DNA from: Silene conica
Taxonomy: Eukaryota > Streptophyta > Magnoliopsida > Caryophyllales > Caryophyllaceae
DNA length: 64,000 bases
Direction: 5' to 3'
NCBI GenBank assembly: GCA_029255685.2
Contig: CM055317.2
Span: 70,979,460-71,043,459, forward strand
This document shows positions 36,276 through 48,058 of this stretch, one piece after another (position 1 is the stretch's first letter; the number at the start of each line of letters is the position of its first letter). The translations under genes and the position numbers were made by a program. Below the pieces are notes generated by a model that made no database searches, was not told where the DNA came from, and worked only from the letters and a program-made list of their open reading frames with translations.

Positions 36276-39200
36276 GTGGGGGGCAGCAGCAATTGGTACT
36301 TAGACAGCGGATGCTCTCGTCACATGACGGGGGAAGAAGACCAATTCCTCTCACTAGAGACCTACAAAGGAGGCATGGTGACTTTTGGCGATAACAAACA
36401 AGGTGAAATTGTTGGTATCGGAAAAGTTGGTAAGTCAAAATCACTATGTGTGGACAAAGTGCTGCTTGTCAAAGGATTAAAACACAATCTACTTAGCATA
36501 TCACAATTGTGTGATCGAGGTAATATTGTTGAATTTCATGCTCATGTGTGTAAAATCCTAGATGGAAAGACAAAGGAGTTAGTTCTTGAAGGTAAACGAG
36601 TCAAGGATGTGTACATGATTGATTTATGTTCTTTATCCGGTCAAAAACTTTCGTGCATGAGCGTCCATAAAAATGACCCATGGCTTTGGCACAAACGTTT
36701 GGGCCATGTAAATGCTAGAACTTTAAACAACCTTAGAAAACTTGACTTAGTGGAAGGCTTACCTATCATAAACTTTAAATTCAACTCCTTGTGTGATGAC
36801 TGTGTTAAAGGGAAACAAGTTAAGAGCTCATTCAAGTCCAAGAAGTGTATTAGTACATCTCGTGTCTTAGAACTTGTTCACATAGACCTTTGCGGACCCA
36901 TGCGAATATCAAGCAAAGGTGGTAGTAATTACATTTGTGTTATTGTTGATGATTGTTCTAGATATGTGTGGTTATTGTTTCTTGGAACTAAGGACAAGGC
37001 TTTTGGTGAGTTTTTAATTTGGCTCAAAATGGTCGAAAACAAATTTTCTCTAAAACTTGGTGCTTTAAGATCCGACCATGGAACCGAATTTGAAAACGTT
37101 GCCTTCGAAGCCTATTGTAATGAGAATGGTGTTAACCATAACTTTTCGGCTGCCCGAACTCCGCAACAAAATGGAGTGGTGGAACGAATGAATCGAACCT
37201 TGGAAAATATGGCTAGGACCATGCTCATTAGTTCTCAAGTACCAAGAAACTTTTGGGCCGAAGCCGTAAACACTTCGTGTTATGTCTACAATCGAGTCAT
37301 GATTAGAAAAATCACCAACAAAACACCCTATGAAATTCTACGTGGAAGAAAACCCAATGTCTCATATTTGAAATGCTTTGGTTGTAAATGCTTCGTTCAT
37401 AATAACGGGAAAAACAATTTAGGCAAATTTGATGCCCGTAGTGATGAAGCAATCTTTGTGGGTTATTCGAACCATAGTAAGGCTTACAAAGTCTTTAACA
37501 AAAGGACTATGAAAATGGAAGAGAGCATTCATGTTGTATTTGATGAATCTAGTCTGTTTGTGTCTCAGGTACAGGAAAGAAATGAAGAGGATGATGATGA
37601 GTTCGAGCTTGGAATGGTGCGTCATGACATGGACCAAGTATTGGAAGCTGAAGATCTGGAGCAACAGTCAGAAGGACCGTTGCATGGGGAAACAGGCCAC
37701 AACTCAGGGGGAACCGACGGTGCTTCATCCTCAAAAGAAGCCAACACGTCAGGAGTGGAAAAATAAAACCAAAGCACAACTATTGATCCACAAAATTCCA
37801 ATGATCAATCCCCCACCCAAAATCAACCCCATGAAACAGTCTCTGAAACTGTTGCATCCGAACAAAATGAACATGTGATCACTTCCAACACCACCATACC
37901 AAAAAGATGGAAACACCAAAGCTCTCATCCTCTCGAAAACCTAACTAGTGACCTTGACTCAGGGGTAAAAACCAGATCCTCCCTCAGAAACTTCTGTGCC
38001 TTTAATGCTTATCTCTCACAAATTGAACCCGACCACATTTCGAAAGCTCTCGAGGATCCTTGTTGGATCATGGCTATGCATGAAGAGTTGGATCAATTCA
38101 AAAGGAGTGAGGTATGGCATATGGTACCTAGACCTTCAAATCGTACAGTCATTGGCACTAGGTGGGTGTTTCGAAACAAACTTGATGATAATGGAGAGAT
38201 CGTACGGAATAAAGCAAGGCTAGTGGTGCAAGGGTATAATCAAGAAGAGGGGATTGATTATGATGAAACCTTTGCACCGGTAGCTAGGCTTGAAGCCATA
38301 CGAATACTCATTGCCTTTGCGGCTCATCATGGTGTAAAACTTTTTCAAATGGACGTAAAGTCCGCATTCTTAAATGGTTATCTTAATGAAGAAGTTTTTG
38401 TGGAACAACCACCGGGCTTTTTGGATAATGAATCACCGAACCATGTCTTTAAACTCGATAAAGCTCTATATGGTTTAAAACAGGCTCCTAGAGCATGGTA
38501 TGATAGGCTTTCAAAGTTTCTTTTAGAAAATGGCTTCATACGTGGTTCGGTTGATAAAACATTATTCATCAAGTCACATTCAGATGTAATGTTGCTTGCA
38601 CAAATTTATGTCGATGACATTATCTTTGGTGCAACTAGTGAAACTCTTTGTGAATACTTTGCACATCTAATGAAATCTGAGTTTGAAATGAGTATGATGG
38701 GAGAACTAGGGTTCTTTCTTGGCCTCCAAATCAAGCAAAAAGAGGAAGGCACAATGATCCATCAACAAAAGTATGTGAAGGAGATGTTAAGTAAGTTCGG
38801 GTTGACTAATGCGAAACCCGTTGCTACACCTATGGTTTCTAGCCTCAAACTTGACCTTGATCCAAATGGTAAGAGTGTTAGTGAAAAGGTGTATCGAGGT
38901 ATGATCGGTTCTTTACTCTACTTAACCGCAAGTCGACCCGATATTCAATATAGTGTGTGTGTGTGTGCTAGGTTTCAAGCAAATCTCAAGGAATCTCACT
39001 TCAAAGCCGTAAAAAGGATATTTAAATACTTAATTGGAACTCAACATTTATATCTTTGGTATCCTTCTTACTATGAACTTGATCTTGTAGGATTTTCCGA
39101 TGCCGACTATGCGGGATGCATGTTGGATAGAAAGAGCACGTCCGGAATTGCCACTTTCATGGGGCCGTGTTTGCTCACGTGGGCTTCAAAGAAACAAAAT

Positions 39201-39551
39201 ACCGTGTCTCTATCAACGGCGGAAAGTGAATACATAAGTGCCGCCCTATGTTGCACACAACTACTATGGATCCGTCAACAATTGCACGATTTTGGTATTA
39301 CATTCGAATCCTCTCCTATTTTTTGTGATAATACTAGTGCAATCAACATCTCGAAAAATCCAATACAACATTCCCGGACCAAACATATTGAAATAAGGCA
39401 TCACTTTTTACGTGATCAAGTTGAAAAAGGGACAATCAATCTTAACTTTTGTAAAACCGAAAATCAAATTGCGGATATTTTTACAAAACCGTTAGAAAGA
39501 GAACAATTCGTAAAACTTCGGTTGGAAATTGGTTTGTTAAGTGATGCATGA
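36276..39551 (+). other. SIRE pol region: protease, integrase, RT, RNase H
   Basis: Protease motif WYLDSGCSRHMTG at the start. GAG-pre-integrase and integrase follow (HKRLGHVN, RSDHGTEFEN, TPQQNGVVERMNRTLE). RT has [29 protein letters not shown] and YVDDIIFG. RNase H has GFSDADYAG and [10 protein letters not shown], followed by [12 protein letters not shown]. The order PR-IN-RT-RH is the copia order. Confidence 0.9.
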
Positions 39552-39916
39552 CATTAAAAGTTTACGTCCCCCAATGATTGACTAGAATGGGTGATGGTAG
39601 TGTTTATGTTTACGATTTATTCCGTACATGCAAATTAAAGAAATTGAACTACAAAAGAAATAAAGAAACATGCATGCAAGTTGTCACGTATGGAGCCACT
39701 CAATGTACTTCTCTCATCCATCACATCAAATCACACTTTAACTTTTGTCATAATGCCAACCCACCACACCCGTCACTTTTTATTACCCTCCATTTATTAC
39801 CCTTCCTTCAACTACCCATTATTATCTTACATGTAAAAACTCTTCCAATTTCCAACTCACTCAAAATTCAAAACTCCCATAACCGTCCCTCCCTCTCTCC
39901 TATAACTTCTCTCAAA

Positions 39917-42067
39917 ATGCCTCCCAAGAACATCAACCGTGAACTACAACGTCTTGCCAACACCTATAATCCATCATACGTTGCTAAATTAAAAATGACC
40001 ACCTCTCCTTCCAAACCATCCCCTGCCAAACCAAAAACCTCTCGTCCCAAAACCGCTGCTCGGCCAAATCTCGGAAAACCTCGGGGAAGGGGAAGGGGAC
40101 GAGGATTGAAGCGACAACCGGCATTATCCTTGGCTCTAGATGCTAGTGTCGACTTCTCTGATTCTGAAGAAAGGGTTGATTTGAATGTTGAACCCACAAA
40201 GGAGATAACCGAAGAAGAAGTGGGAAACGTCGAGGTTGATGAGGGTGAAACAACCTCACCAAAAAATGCGCCTGAAAAGGAAACAGAAGTGGAGGAGGTT
40301 GTTGCTATTGGAGGAAGCAAATCGAAAAGGGGAAAAGGCAAAGTGGCTCAAAAGAACAAAGAGATTGAACCAAGTGTTGAACCCGAAAAAGTGAGTGAGC
40401 AAAATGTTGAACATGAAAAGGAAAAAGAGAGTGAAGATGTTGTTGAAAATGAAAAGGATAATGAAGAAAATGTTGAGGATCAAAATGTAGAATCTGAGAA
40501 AAGTGGTGAAAAGGAACAAAGTGTTGAACACAATGTTGAGGGCACTGAAACCGAGGTCGAAAATCCGAACAATGTCGGAGAAGAAGAAGAAGAAGTGGCT
40601 GGGTCTGGAAAATCCGGAGAAAAGGATCCCACAACCGTTTCTTGTGGTAATGTCGAGGGTAGAGTCGATAAGGGAAAATCAGTCTTGGTGGAGGAAAATG
40701 CGAATGCCACCACTAGTGCACAACACGTGTCTGATGAAGTGTTTGAACCATTGAATCATGAAAAGGCCTCATCATCTAAACGAAAGAGAGACATTGCCGC
40801 AATATTTGGCGAAGAATTTTGTGAGGAGTACGGTGATGAGGAACTCATTTCTTCCTTCGCTAATAACAAAAAGAAGACTCAAACAAAATCAACCACCAAA
40901 AAGTCCATCCCAAAGTCCAAAAAGAAACCAAGAATTGAAAAGACTTCCACCAAATACCCAAGTGAGAGTGAGGAACAAGAGGACCCAGTTTCTAATCCCT
41001 GCCGTGACATCATGGCCACCCCATTTGAGGAACCATTCAAAAATGAAGTCCTTGCCTATCTCAACACCTTAGGACTTCCGGACCAAGTACTTAAGCGTTG
41101 CCAAGATCTCCTCGGGTGTTCGTTCCATTCCGGAAGGCGTTTTCCTCTTGATTGGTATGATTCCTCTCCTGCATTTCAATTCTTTCATAACCATATCCTT
41201 GCCCAAAAATGGACCTTTTTACTCGACAAAAGCTTTCCCACGTATTTATCTGAGGTGGTACAGTTCTATGCAACGGTTACTGTGGACGTTGCATCTGGAA
41301 CTTTATCCGCCTATGTCAACAATAAACCCTTCATGCTTACAATTTCCCAACTAGCCAAACTTCTTGATGTAGAACCTACTGGGCTAGCCATCTTTCCTAG
41401 GGGTACTTGGGGTTCACTTGACCAATCCATTGTTGACCAAATCATCACCATTTTACGACCCCAAAACATCAGAAACCGCTCAAATGTTTATGCAACCGAA
41501 CTCAAGTCAAATCATCGGTTCATATTTAATTTCCTTCAAAGAACTGTTTGTCCGGGTAGCAACACTCGGGGAAGGTGCTCTTACCTCGAAATGCTTCTCA
41601 TCCACCATCTCCACACCAATCAGAAAATTAACCTACCCGCCCTCATTTTTCATCGAATCCATGAAGTCTCCACGGATATCAAAAAGGAGGACTTTAAAAA
41701 GAAAACTATACTCCCCTATGACATGTGGCTTTCGATGATCATGCATAAAAAGAAGATGATGAAAAAGGGTAGTGTGGCTGTTCACTTGTGTGATGAGATG
41801 ACCATGGGCTTATTGTCTCAAATGACTCTGGATGTTGTTAACGGGAAGCTGGTTCGAAAATTCGGCGGGCCTGGAAAGGGTGCAACGGTCGGGGGAAATG
41901 TTGCTTTGGGTGCTATTAATGGGAAGCTTGATAAACTTACCGGGTTGGTCTCTAAACTCTTGGCCGAAATGGAAAGGATGAAGAAGGAGATGTCGGAGCT
42001 GCGAACTGTCAATGAGGATCTCATCGAGCGTGTGGGTGCCGCTAATGATGATGATTCCGATGCCTAA
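39917..42067 (+). other. SIRE third ORF (env-like position)
   Basis: An ORF of about 716 residues from MPPKNINRELQRLANTY. It has a basic, RGRGRG-containing start, a long acidic Glu/Val/Asn-rich middle, a Lys-rich patch and a folded-looking C-terminal half (PDQVLKRCQDLLGCSF, FPTYLSEVVQFYATVTV) ending in a short coiled coil. SIRE elements are known for an extra 3' ORF of debated function, often called envelope-like. I see no clear signal peptide or membrane segment from this start. Confidence 0.7.
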
Positions 42068-43812
42068 ACCCTTCTTCCTTGCCTTTTTTATTATAATGCC
42101 TCCATAACAAACTACTTGCATGTGTGTTACTGTTTCTTTTGTGTTTCGAACTCTCGTATTTTGCCTTGTATTAACTGGATCTGTATCTTTTGGACACTAC
42201 TCTCCCCTATTGATGATGTCAAGAGGGGGAAGTACATCTAAATTATGTTATGTGTTATTTAATGACTCTTAGGCTAACGTTCACCGTAAAAATAGCTTAG
42301 CTTTTTATTAGACGTATTACTTAGGATTAGGAATGATTGACCCCTTGACCACCTTGGTTATGCATAAGTAATGTGTTATTTATCATTGGCCTAAACCAGA
42401 CCGACTCACCATGGGTTGAGGGGGAACTTGTCTCATAATTTTGATTGTAACTTGTCATCATCAAAGGGGGAATTTGTTAGAACACAATATGTTGATGATG
42501 GCAAGTTACCTTGATTAATCTAAACGTTTGCTTGATTAGTACAAGAGATTAGCAAGGTGACATTAAGCTCATTGAAGATCAAGTTCGTATGTCAAGAAGC
42601 AAGCAAAGACAAGAGAAGACCAAGTCTAGGAATGCATTGTAAACAAGGTAGTCTAACATTCATTCGTATTTGTTAGAGGTGCAAAATCCCTGCAACAGTT
42701 GAACAGACTGTTGCAACTGGGGTTTCTAGTACGGTCATGGAGATTATATTTCGGAAAATATGTTTTATCAAAAGTGTTGGTGTTTTGGTTCATTTACATA
42801 TTTCAAATGCTTTACAAACTGAAAGAAATTAATTTGAAAATCAAAAGCTCAACTTGCACATTGGGACTAAGAGTTAGAAAAAGTGGAAAGTTTACTTTTT
42901 CCTTTTTTAGCAATTAGTCCTATAAAAGGAAGGTTCCCTCTTACACTCTTTCCTTTTATGTGCTGCCTTGAGCCTTGAGTAATCTATCTTGAGCATTGCA
43001 ACCATGTGCATTTTCAGTTTGTAAAAGACACTCCAAATTGAACCTTTGGGTAAAAGAGTTATGCAAACTTATTACACATTTGAGAGCTACTCTCAACTCG
43101 CCCAACTCTCTATAAATACCAACCTTTTCACTCATTTATTGCTAAGACTTTCTAAGCATTTATTGTAAAACTTTGCAAAACCTTTTAAGCATTTACTCTT
43201 CAAGTTTATTTTGCAAAAGTTTCAGTTTTAAAAGAAGTCTTCATTTGTTTTCGAAAAGCTATGATCTCCATGTACTAGTTCGCACTTCTAATGAGTATAA
43301 ATGTTTGTTCGATGAACCTTGTGTTTAGATCTTAAAAGTAGTCTCCATGTTCTTTAAAGAGAACTCTTGAGACATTGATCTTGTAAACCAAAGGTAGAAC
43401 AAAAACTCTTAGAGCGGAGTAGCTTTAAGTTTGAGTCAAGTCTTCGAGCGGAGTAGCTCTTAGCAAATGCAACCGGAGTAGGTTGGGGAGTTGTTTTGTT
43501 GTAATAGTTTTAGTTAAGCGGAGTAGCTTCTAAACTTTCAATAAAATAACGGTTGGACGTAGGCTGCGGAGTAGGAGCTGAACCAATTTTTTACATCGTT
43601 TGTTTATTGCTCTCTCTCGTACTTGTTACTCGTTTCTTGGAATACTCGAAGTAGATCAGTTCTGTGCAACGGTTCCTCATACCGTTGCTTAGTTCCTGAT
43701 CTTGTTGCCTTAATTCGTGAAACACTTAAGCTATCTCTAAGTTTTTAAAAGGTCACCTAATTCACCCCCTCCCCCTCTTAGGTGCTAAACTCGTTCTTGA
43801 TTCTTCAATTAC

Positions 43813-44288
43813 GATCTCATTGCAGCTTATATCGGGTCAATTCAAGTTATTTTATTTTAAAACATGCTAGGTTGGTTAGCTGAGTCTTAAATTTAGCCTC
43901 GCAAGTGCACGACCACAAGAAGCGAGTGGATTCCTAATCGTTTCTATTTTATTGGTTTAGCTAAATCGATAAAAGATGACATATGCACATACTAACCCCG
44001 TCTCATCACCTGGCAACGTTTTTACGTGTTTACATCAGACCCTTTACCTTGCTTCCACCTCTACCTGAGTCGATCATCTATATATGTCGAAATCAAATAC
44101 TCCATACTATCTACACCGACAAAATCGATCAAATTCTGCAGTACGTCATTGTTTTTGACCGTAAGGTAAATGAGACTACCTTACTTTCTATGTGGAAGCG
44201 TAGTTGAGATCATGAAGACGAAAATACCGTCTTGATCATGCACAAAATTCAAGTATTTAAGAAACTAAATTAATTACTGGGAAATTTC
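43813..44288 (+). promoter_or_regulatory. Upstream region and promoter of A6
   Basis: From about 43980 (GCACATACTAACCCCGTCTC) it matches the A5 upstream region. W-box TTGACC at 44155-44160, 134 bp before the start, inside CTGCAGTACGTCATTGTTTT. The first about 150 bp after the SIRE element have no recognised feature. Confidence 0.5.
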
Positions 44289-44657
44289 ATGGCATCAGTT
44301 TCTGTAATATTTTTCCTACGGTTCTCTGTTCTTTCTTTGATCCTGATATGTTTACCGGCATGGTATTGTATGCGTAACAGTAATAATTCTAAGTCGATTG
44401 GTCGTCTTCTGTCGCGAAAAGCCGGCTTGCAGGATGTATCCATGACATTGCTGTATAACGGGAGGAAGATAATGGTTGTTCAACCAGCTTCAGGAGTAAT
44501 AATGAGTAAACCACCAAGTCCACGGTATCCAACATCACCGATGGGTAGTCCCGGTCGACCTCAATACAGCAGTGGCGCGGTAAATCAACCACCGCCACCA
44601 CCACCGCTGCCGCCGCCGCTGCCACCGCCGCCACCACCACCAACTCCTCTTTATTAG
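44289..44657 (+). CDS. Family A copy A6 (single exon, altered N-terminus)
   Basis: A frame of 122 residues. It starts MASVSVIFFLR as in the family, but then runs into intron-derived sequence (FSVLSLILICLPAWYC, NSNNSKSIGRLLSR) before the core AGLQDVSMTLLYNGRKIMVV. A deletion removed the end of exon 1 and the start of the intron, and the remaining intron is open and in frame. The N-terminus is still strongly hydrophobic, so a signal peptide or anchor may persist by chance. The tail is expanded into polyproline (PPPPPPLPPPLPPPPPPPTP) and lacks the CC pair. It may be a neofunctional copy or a pseudogene whose frame happens to be open. Confidence 0.55.
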   Translation: MASVSVIFFLRFSVLSLILICLPAWYCMRNSNNSKSIGRLLSRKAGLQDVSMTLLYNGRKIMVVQPASGVIMSKPPSPRYPTSPMGSPGRPQYSSGAVNQPPPPPPLPPPLPPPPPPPTPLY

Positions 44658-44804
44658 GTCATATACTTCACTAGTTTGTTGTATCCTGAATTCTTGATTA
44701 ATTATTGTTTCTACAATTCTACCTCTACTAATAAAACTAATGAAACCCAAATATATTTTCGAATCACAAATTCGATGTGCACTATCCGTAACAAGATGAA
44801 TACG

Positions 44805-45834
44805 TGTTAGGAATTTAGTGTAAACCTTATTTTTTTTATACTATAAATATTATTACTTTGATAATATAAAAATTATATTATTTTTTGTGAATTTATTTTG
44901 ATGAAGATTGATCAACTTTTGATCAATTTTATTTATAGGTTGAAGATGAACATCTTAAATCTTTTTTTTTTTTTTTCTTTTTAATGGCTTAACAAGGAGT
45001 ACGTATTTAGAGGATTTTGATTCTCTATATTTTTCCACCAAGAATATGTGGAATAGTAGTCTATTTATAGGCTATCAAATGTAAACAAATGAGCTTATAA
45101 TACTCATAAACATGAGTGGGAGACAAAGACCTATTATAGTCACATTATCTCCATATTCTCGGTTTACATATGATATTCTGGGTCTTATTTCGTCTTTCAA
45201 CATTTGTCTTCAAATGCTTATAAGTCGTATATTTTATTATCTTATATAATAAAATATTTATTTGATTAATTTAACACTTAAATAATACAAAGTAGTAAAT
45301 AAAATACTCCTAACATTTAAGTGTCATTTTATCATTTTCAACATAAAATGAGTCTTATAAAATTCGTTTAGCTAATTTTACAACTTCTTGCAACATTAAT
45401 TCACTAATTACGTCCGCCTCATAAATAATACAAAATACATATATTTAGTAAATTAACTATTAATTACTAAATATCGTATTACATTTATTATTCAATTATC
45501 ATATAACTGAATAATAAAATCCTATGACTCGAGTACTTTACTCCTCATCAAACATGAAATTCACTTGACTAATAAAAGTCAACCTAAACAACGAATTAAT
45601 CAACTTGTATCTTATACAAATAATTAATTTTTCCATCTCGATATCATCCTATAAGTGTGACCTAAAGGGATCAGCTGGTCACCGCCGTCGTACGACAGTA
45701 ATGTCAAACTCTAGTCAGCCAATCATTACTGATTAACGTTGACCAGCTGACAAATATATAAAATATAAATCCCTGATATTCCTTGTACGAGATTTATTAT
45801 GTATACGCACTATTGTGGGGACACTACTCCAACA
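44805..45834 (-). mobile_element. Solo LTR, Ty1/copia, same family as the LTR at 7880
   Basis: On the minus strand it starts TGTTGGAGTAGTGTCCCC and shares GATTGGCTGACTAGAGTTTG and the following 20 or so bases with the LTR at 7.9 kb. It is about 1030 bp long with a TATA-like box (CCTATAAATAG, minus strand) near 45065. Possible target duplication ATACG/ATATG. No internal region is present. Confidence 0.6.
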
Positions 45835-46797
45835 ATATGGACAATATCCTTATCACGTAATGCTAGTGACAATATCCATTAGCTTAATTTTCTCCCCCTC
45901 CACTTGCTTATTTGAGAGTAATGTATCCTCTTGTTTTTGAATTTTGAGATGTAGAAGACTACTCTAATTTCAATTGTCTAGTCCTTACATCTCGTAATAT
46001 TTATTAATTACTTCATTCTATGTAGTCTTCATACAAGTAGTTCCGTCGACAATTTTGGACGTGATATCGTCCGGTATATATTCAAGGTCATTTCATGTTC
46101 GTGTTAGGTCATTTGAAGTCGTATCCTCGTCAATTGTGTCCGATTTGATCAATTGGCCAAATCTGACTCGATACATCAAGGCTTGTGTTTGTTACGGTCC
46201 CTTTTTACTTGTTAGGCAGAGGCAAGCACTTGATTATAATCTTCTTTCGGATTATAAGTTGTTTTAAATCCCGCTAGTATTGTTTTGTGTTTAAAAATGA
46301 AAACTTTTGAGAAATACCGTGATTTTAATGAGTGATGAATGACTGTACCACGATCAGTTTTAGAGTCTTTTACTAAAACAACTATTTTGACTAAATTATT
46401 TACGAAATTAACCGTTATTTAAACTATTTTCTAAACTAACCGTAATCGACCAATAATAATTTACTTGAAAAAGTTTTATTAACTACAAAGTCTATGATAA
46501 GAGTACGGGTTAGTACAACACAATATACCGTAATATTCCGTAACAAAATCATCATTTTTTGTTAGTGTGAACTCTTTGATCTATTAATCTCTACTGACTC
46601 GATCAATGTTGAAATTGAAAAACTAAACTAATGAAATCAAATGCTGCAGTCAATGTTTTGACCTTAATGTACTTGCGAAGTAAGTGGAGACTAGCAGCCA
46701 CCAAAAAAAAAAAAAAACTATTTTGGTCTATAAATTTGATTAACACAAATTCGTTAGAACACCAAATAACATTTTAATTACTAATAACTTTAATTTC
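45835..46797 (+). other. A6-A7 intergenic region with the A7 promoter
   Basis: 45930-46150 is the family A 3' flank (GTAGTCTTCATACAAGTAGT, CATGTTCGTGTTAGGTCATT). The A7 promoter follows, with W-box TTGACC at 46658-46663 (140 bp before the start) after CTGCAGTCAATG, and TTTTGGTCTATAAA ending at 46734. No gene is seen between them. Confidence 0.6.
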
Positions 46798-47135
46798 ATG
46801 GCATTAGCTTCAGTAATATTTTTCCTGCTAATTATTCTAGCATCGGAAATTTCCGTATCTGCTAAAGAAGAAGAAGGTGCAGGTTCGTGTTCTCTGTTTA
46901 ATCCCGTTACATTTACCATGTTATTGTACATATATATTGCAATGATTCTAAGTTCGTTTGTTTCGTGTTTTTGTTGCGAAAAGACGGGTTGCAGGCTGTA
47001 CCAAGGACATTGCCGTATAATGGGAGGAAGATGGCTGTAACGATGAGGAAACACGAAAAACCACCGCACTTTCCTCCATCACCGCGTCCTAATGATGGAC
47101 CGGGTCAGATCAATCCGCCCCCATGTTGTCTGTGA
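46798..47135 (+). CDS. Small secreted peptide precursor, family A copy A7 (tail lost)
   Basis: Exon 1 (46798-46882) encodes [20 protein letters not shown], then SAKEEEGA. A 101-bp intron (GCAG^GTTCGT to GCGAAAAG^ACGGG) leads to exon 2 (46984-47135), which encodes DGLQAVPRTLPYNGRKMAV, a Lys/Pro/His-rich linker and PPPCCL before the stop. The total is 78 residues. After the stop the DNA still encodes a polyproline-like tail in another frame, so a small indel just after the CC codons shortened the protein. Signal peptide, core and CC remain, and the promoter has W-box and TATA, so the copy could still be active if the tail is dispensable. Confidence 0.65.
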
Positions 47136-47730
47136 AATCACCAGTATCGCCTTTTCCGCCGCCACCACCACCACCGCGTTTCTAGTAGTCATACTACTGA
47201 CAATTTTGTTGTATCCTGAATTCTTGAATAACTGTTTCTACTTGTAAAAATAATGAAACCGAAGTATTCCAGATACCTTTGTTTAATATACGTGATTTTA
47301 AAAGTTTAATATTTCAATTGTCTACTTGTTTACGTCAGCTTGTATGCATCGAGGTTATTTCAGATTCGTGTTAGATTGATAAGATTCGATCAAGTTTATT
47401 TGTAAATTACGTCCAAAGGTTGAATATAATTTCAATTTGTTTGATCTTGGATCAAGTTAATACTGTGAGCTACAAGTTGGATGGTCAATCCAGATTTATG
47501 ATCATATTATACTCCTATTTGGCTTAGTTGCTCTATCACAATAGCGGAGTTGGAATTTTAACTTAATGGGAATGGAAAAATTTAACAAGCATAAACGAGT
47601 AACAATTTAAAATAAACTTGAAAATAGGTCGAAGACTTTAACTAAAAACATAGAAATTTCAATTGTTTAGCAAAATGAGCATCCGACTAACTCACCCTTA
47701 AATCCGTGTGTACCATTAATACATTAGTAA
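47136..47730 (+). other. 3' flank of A7
   Basis: It contains the remnant of the polyproline tail and the shared 3' block (CAATTGTCTACTTGTTTACG, CAGATTCGTGTTAGATTG). The rest is AT-rich without a gene. Confidence 0.5.
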
Positions 47731-47912
47731 GTCTTGCTTGCGACGGGTCACCATTTGTGACGGATATTTTGTGAGATAAAATGGATACAAAATGAGTTAG
47801 TGGAGAAAGGGGACTACAGGAATAGTGTTGGAGAGAGAAAAAGTGGATATTTTGTGAGAGAAAACGGTATCCGTCACAAGTTTGCGACGGATAGTGCCGT
47901 TGCAAATAAGAA
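47731..47912. mobile_element. MITE-like inverted-repeat element, about 180 bp
   Basis: The left end CTTGCTTGCGACGGGTCACC mirrors the right end (CTTATTTGCAACGGCACTAT, minus strand). TTGTGACGGAT is repeated inverted just inside. The target duplication is unclear, so no superfamily is assigned. Confidence 0.45.
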
Positions 47913-48058
47913 GTATACATACATTATTGCCCCAACTTTGCACCGAGTACCTTAAAGTTGTACGAAGTACAGTTAACTCCGTAAACAATTAGGCAAATTA
48001 CCGGATATGTCCAAAACGGAGACATGAACTATAATAGGAAAACCGAGAAAAAACACGC

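Larger units (their letters stand above)
32843..43807 (+). mobile_element. SIRE-type (Maximus) Ty1/copia retrotransposon, nearly whole and young
   Basis: LTRs 32843-34175 and 42475-43807 are 1333 bp each and by eye differ at only two sites, suggesting an insertion roughly 0.05-0.15 million years old at usual plant rates. The target duplication ATTAC lies at 32838-32842 and 43808-43812. The primer-binding site for initiator tRNA-Met is at 34178-34190, and the polypurine tract (AAAGGGGGAA) precedes the 3' LTR. Internal parts: gag 34238-36260, protease and integrase 36276-37766, reverse transcriptase and RNase H 37875-39551, and a third ORF 39917-42067. All expected parts are present with at most a few breaks. 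The element separates A5 from A6. Confidence 0.93.

Noticed and set aside
39578-42067. Long ORF as a host gene
   Set aside because: It lies between RNase H and the 3' LTR of a complete-looking SIRE element, where such an ORF is expected.
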